Source: Sesamum alatum
Lineage: Eukaryota; Streptophyta; Magnoliopsida; Lamiales; Pedaliaceae
Assembly (NCBI GenBank): GCA_034509735.1
Contig: JACGWO010000001.1
Span: forward strand, 27,593,966 to 27,657,965
DNA length: 64,000 bases
Direction of reading: 5' to 3'
Positions 60,453-64,000 of the stretch are shown piece after piece (positions within the stretch are counted from its first letter, which is position 1; the number at the start of each line of letters is the position of its first letter). A model generated the notes under the pieces. The model saw only the letters and a program-made list of their open reading frames with translations. It ran no database searches and was not told the DNA's origin. The translations under genes and the position numbers were made by a program.

Positions 60453-60540
60453 TTTGGTCAAAAGGCAAATAGAGTGTGATTGCTTTTGGTCAAAAGGCAA
60501 ATAGAGTGTGATTGCTTTTGGTCAAAAGGCAAATGAAATA
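60453..60540. repeat. 32-bp tandem repeat, 2.7 copies
   Basis: Units begin TTTGGTCAAAAGGCAAAT at 60453, 60485 and 60517. Confidence 0.85.
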
Positions 60541-60834
60541 TAGCTGACCAGCCGTGGCAGTACACAAGCAATGTTTGCTGGAATTGAGGGATGGTACATC
60601 ACGTGGCTTGACAGAAAATTCTGACAAGAAATTGCGAAACAAGATAAAACAATGATACACAAAAAAAAAAAAAAAAACCCCACATGAATAATAAAACCAA
60701 AATAGGATTTCTATCATATATTTTGTATACGGCTTAATTGTATAATCATATATATATTCTATATATATAATCTATCTTTCTAGCATATAAATTTTATATT
60801 GCAAAATCATTGTATATAATTTATTTTAGCGTAT

Positions 60835-61575
60835 AAACTCTCCAAGACTCAATCTCCCCAGACTGATGAGGAAGTTAAGAAAATGTCAAAAATTTCCTAT
60901 GCTTCTGTTGTTGGCAGCATACAATATGTTTTTCAATGTACGAGGTCTGATATAGCTTACGCTTTAAGTGTTACGAGTCGTTATAAGGCATGTGTCGATC
61001 ACAATCATTGGACTGCTGTCAAAAATATCCTTAGGTACTTGAGAAGAACTAGGGATTTATTTTTGGTGTACAGTGATGGAGAATTGATATTGGAAGGGTA
61101 TACTGATGCCAGCTTCCAATCGTATGTGGATGACGCTAAGTCTCAATCTGATTATATATTTCGGTTGAATGGAGGAGTTGTCAGTTGGGAAAGTTCCAAG
61201 CAAGATACGATAGCGGATTCCACGACAGAAGTCGAATGCATTGCAACTTCTGAAGCTGCAAAGGAAACTGTTTGGATGAAAAACTACATCCAAGAGTTGG
61301 GTGTGGTGCCTAGCATTGCCAAACCTGTAGTTATACTTTGTGACAACAACGGGGCTATTGCGCAAGAAAAGGAGCCAAGACCTCATCACAAAGTCAAACA
61401 TATAATTAGACGCTACCATCTAATCAGAGAGATGGTAGGAAGAGGTGACGTGCGAGTGGATTGCGTTGCATCAACGGAGAACATAACAGACCCACTCACA
61501 AAGCCGATATCACAAATTGCTCATTCTCAACATCTTGAGAAGATGGGATTAAAGAACATGGGCAATTGGCTTTAG
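60835..61575 (+). pseudogene. RT end and RNase H of element A
   Basis: Open in one frame: KLSKTQSPQTDEEVKKMS, VGSIQYVFQCTRSDIAYAL, then RNase H with YTDASFQ, TTEVECIA (Glu kept) and CDNNGAIAQ, ending MGNWL and TAG at 61573. It joins the A pol interrupted at 25751 after loss of the RT core, including YVDD. Although nearly undamaged itself, it is an orphan C-terminus. RNase H would remove the RNA strand during cDNA synthesis. Confidence 0.88.
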
Positions 61576-61589
61576 GTCATGTGGGAGAT
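61576..61589 (+). promoter_or_regulatory. Polypurine tract, element A
   Basis: GTCATGTGGGAGAT immediately before the 3' LTR, in the same position and form as in the E elements. Confidence 0.7.
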
Positions 61590-63868
61590 TGTTAGAATAG
61601 GTGATCATCAAGCCAATTGATTGGCTCTTTGTAAACTATTCTAGACGATCTTTTTCAATAATATGTTAATTTAAGAAATGTTCTTTAGTCATCTTCATCA
61701 TATGCTTTAAACATTATATTTGTATGAGCATTTGGTTGAAGCCCTTAGATCAATTATGCTACGGGGTTGGCTCGTGCATATGATGGCGACCATGAAACCA
61801 ACCTCTATGGTTTGATCTAAAATATTCCAAGTCGATGAATCGGTCGAGACAGTTCATTGACCATTCCTTAAAGACTTGCACTAAGTGATGCGTTCATATG
61901 ATGAATGCCGAGTTTTATAGACAGAGACGTATGACGTCTGCGCACTTTAGTGGGTGTTTGATAAAGAGTTATCAAGTTCACTGAATTGACTCGCAGGAGT
62001 TGTCATATGGAAGCCCTATATGGCATGATCGGTATGAGTAGAAACTCCTAGGCTACGATAGTGCACTAACTAGTCCTTAGACTTGAGGTTCCACAGTAAT
62101 CTTGTGCATAGGACGGCTATGACTTGATCATGTCCAATGTGGTCTCAGGTTTTATCCTGGATCACTATACGGTCATGTTTCAGATATAGTTGAAGTATGC
62201 ATGGAGGTTGGTGAGTTCCAAGATAGGATCTGCTGCTTATCATGAGATGATAACAAACCTCCTATGTTCTCAACAATATGCGTTCCTCGAAGCCCATGGC
62301 CATGGCTGTTGATCAAATAGGAGAAAAGATTTTTCCTATATTGATAAATTAGAAACATAACATGAAGAGTTGATACATAGACATCAAAGTCGATAATGAA
62401 AACCGATAACTAATTTCATGCCCTAGACTTTGATCGGGAGGTTAGTAACGGAGGGACCGTATCTGCATGGTACGCGTAGCTCACAGGTTCACGCAATAAT
62501 TCACCTATTCTCTAGTGCCATGGACCATTGCTAGATGGCCACCCATGGTGACGAGTACCCTCTAATTAAGGAGTTAATTGAGGGTGATTAATTATGATAA
62601 GATCTAATTAATCTAATGCAAGTAAGTTGTTGATTAAATTGTATATGTGACACAAGCCCAAGTCTAGCTGAGTAGTGAACCTAAAGGGTCACACACAAAT
62701 CCATGATGGGATTATTGAAATTTATTTATATAATTAATTATGAAGAATAAATCAATTAATTAAAGGATTTAAATTAATTAATTGAAATAATTTATGAAAT
62801 CATTTCATGAGAATATTAAATAATATGATTATTTAATTTGGAGTCTAAATTCACAAGCATTAATTTGATTAAGTAAGATGTGTGATAGATTAATTAAGAT
62901 TAATCAATTTGAGCTTGAAAATTAATTAATTAGATTAATTGATTTGGGCTTATATTTAATTAAACAATTAAATATCATGGGCTAAATAACTAGTTGGGAA
63001 TTAATTAAAATTGGACTTAGTCCAATTAAGAATTAAGATAAAGTTCAAGACCTTAGCCCAAGCCCATAAACCCACAAGACAAGATTCATTGAACATAGAC
63101 ATGATTTGTTTTCATCTTTAGATGAAGAAGAAAATATGAGTCATGCTAAAGCTTGTCTATAGAGAAGACAAGTGTAAAAGGAGAAAAGACGAGTCATGCT
63201 AGAACTTGTCTATGAAGAAGACAAGTGTTCTAAGAGCAAGACAAAAAGGCCTTGTCTACATTCATTGTATCTAGTGCAAAGAAATGCCTATAAAAAGGGG
63301 TACAAAGCAAGATATTCATATACCATATTTCTACATACAAAGGTAGAAAAAACTCTTGCTTTCCTTTTGCTCTCTAGCTCTTAGACTTTCTCTCCTTCAA
63401 AGTTCGAAAGTCTAGCTTTCACTTTAGCATTATTCTTATGTTCATTACTTATCTCCAAAAGAGAAGAATTCCCTTGATTTCTCCATATATCAATAGTTGA
63501 TCTACCTTAATCCTCCAATACCTACTAGCACAGGTTTGAGGGTGATTCCATCATAGGTGGTGTGGTCTAGCTTTAGAGGGAAGATACTTGTGTTCCTACC
63601 GTGAACAACAATTAAAAGCGGTTTCATTTTGACATTCCACCAATTTTAAGGTAAGGTCATTCTTGAGAAAGTTCAAGTAACCAACATGAACCGACAAGCA
63701 AGAAATGTTGGTTTCTCTTAACAATTCAATTGACATCCTTTTATGCATGCGATTCACATCGTGATAGCAACAAGACTGGTAATTTGATCGCTAATTATAA
63801 TATTATTTTCTGATTAAAATTTTAATTTTCATTGCGTTTAACGTCTCGGGGCTTATACGAAGCTAACA
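61590..63868 (+). repeat. 3' LTR of element A (2279 bp, complete)
   Basis: TGTTAGAATAGGTGATC to GAAGCTAACA, followed by GTATA. It carries the palindrome CCATGGCCATGG at 62294-62305, 54-bp repeats at 63127-63234 and TATAAAAA at 63289-63296. It is the uninterrupted reference for the 5' LTR. Confidence 0.9.
63289..63296 (+). promoter_or_regulatory. TATA box of element A 3' LTR
   Basis: Identical context to 16593 (CCTATAAAAAGGGG). Confidence 0.6.
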
Positions 63869-63964
63869 GTATATTGAGGTGGGTTGATAGACTGGTGGAT
63901 TGAACCACTCAGGAGATAACAAAGACTTTGGAAAAAATAGATTTACATGTATATGGGGCTTAAT
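63869..63964 (+). pseudogene. LINE ORF1 sequence right of element A
   Basis: Starts with the second copy of GTATA and continues the ORF1 relic from 14906. Coding signal is weak here; the assignment rests mainly on the target duplication. Confidence 0.45.
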
Positions 63965-64000
63965 TGAAGGACAAGCGGATCCGCCCAGGAGCGCGAGCGG
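63965..64000 (-). mobile_element. Family B LTR, minus strand, start at window edge
   Basis: TGAAGGACAAGCGGATCC, identical to the left ends of the minus LTRs at 23422 and 25752. The element continues beyond the window. Confidence 0.85.

Larger units (their letters stand above)
58852..60834. other. AT-rich 5' flank of the Harbinger region
   Basis: No gene found. Contains a tandem array (59054-59690), a 32-bp tandem (60453-60540), poly-A tracts, and the 100-bp direct repeat copy at 60710-60807. The boundary to element A pol is at about 60834. No convincing terminal inverted repeat was recognised. Confidence 0.5.
14907..63868 (+). mobile_element. Copia element A, the 49-kb outer shell of the nest
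   Basis: The 5' LTR starts TGTTAGAATAGGTGACC at 14907 and the 3' LTR ends GAAGCTAACA at 63868. The flanks 14902-14906 and 63869-63873 are both GTATA, a perfect 5-bp target duplication. Both LTRs share start, end, U3 repeats and TATA box. Internal order is primer site, leader, gag, protease, integrase, RT, RNase H, polypurine tract. Within it lie a plus solo LTR, a minus solo LTR, minus element G, the Harbinger region and the E complex. About 230 codons of RT are missing between 25751 and 60835. Stops and frameshifts show it is dead. Confidence 0.88.

Noticed and set aside
1..64000. tRNA, rRNA or snRNA genes
   Set aside because: No cloverleaf, rRNA core or snRNA motif was recognised by eye. 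A tRNAscan-SE or Infernal run would be decisive.

Overview
This window reads as plant nuclear DNA, probably from a dicot with a large repeat-rich genome. The evidence is a plant-type LysM exon at the left edge, Ty1/copia retrotransposons primed by initiator methionine tRNA, L1-type LINE ORF1 relics with a DUF4283-like region and a CCHC knuckle, and a PIF/Harbinger transposase with MYB/SANT partner genes. Almost everything right of position 1449 is transposable-element DNA. The only genes that look intact are the LysM exon (120-328) and one two-exon MYB/SANT gene (31867-32537).

Layout, left to right. 1-1448: LysM gene end and spacer. 1449-2970: LINE ORF1 relic. 3060-4780: minus-strand copia LTR cut by element D. 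4781 to about 12283: copia D, whose pol is split by a 0.56-kb foreign insert and a solo LTR. 12284-14906 plus 63869-63964: a second LINE ORF1, interrupted first by a solo LTR (12532-14668) and then by copia A.

Copia A spans 14907-63868 and is bracketed by identical 5-bp duplications (GTATA). It contains, in order: a solo LTR in its 5' LTR; tRNA primer site, leader, gag, protease, integrase and the start of RT; a minus solo LTR; a rearranged minus copia (G); an 11-kb PIF/Harbinger region with a transposase and four MYB/SANT genes; and, inside one of those MYB genes, a 20.7-kb copia complex (E-alpha with E-beta nested in it and a 3.3-kb duplication). The A pol then resumes at about 60835 and ends in the 3' LTR. 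The nesting therefore runs LINE > A > Harbinger > E-alpha > E-beta.

The most interesting signals are non-coding. The leaders of the E elements hold 0.5-0.6-kb GC-rich islands that fold into serial hairpins with purine, G-rich loops, and the paired arms differ compensatorily between copies. The otherwise divergent LTR families share a conserved U3 block with a hairpin and a nearby palindrome, both kept by covarying changes. A short palindrome also recurs in every gag-proximal leader. Together these suggest that the genomic RNAs of this copia group carry structured elements for dimerisation, packaging or translation, which is inference. No tRNA, rRNA, CRISPR or bacterial-type features were seen.
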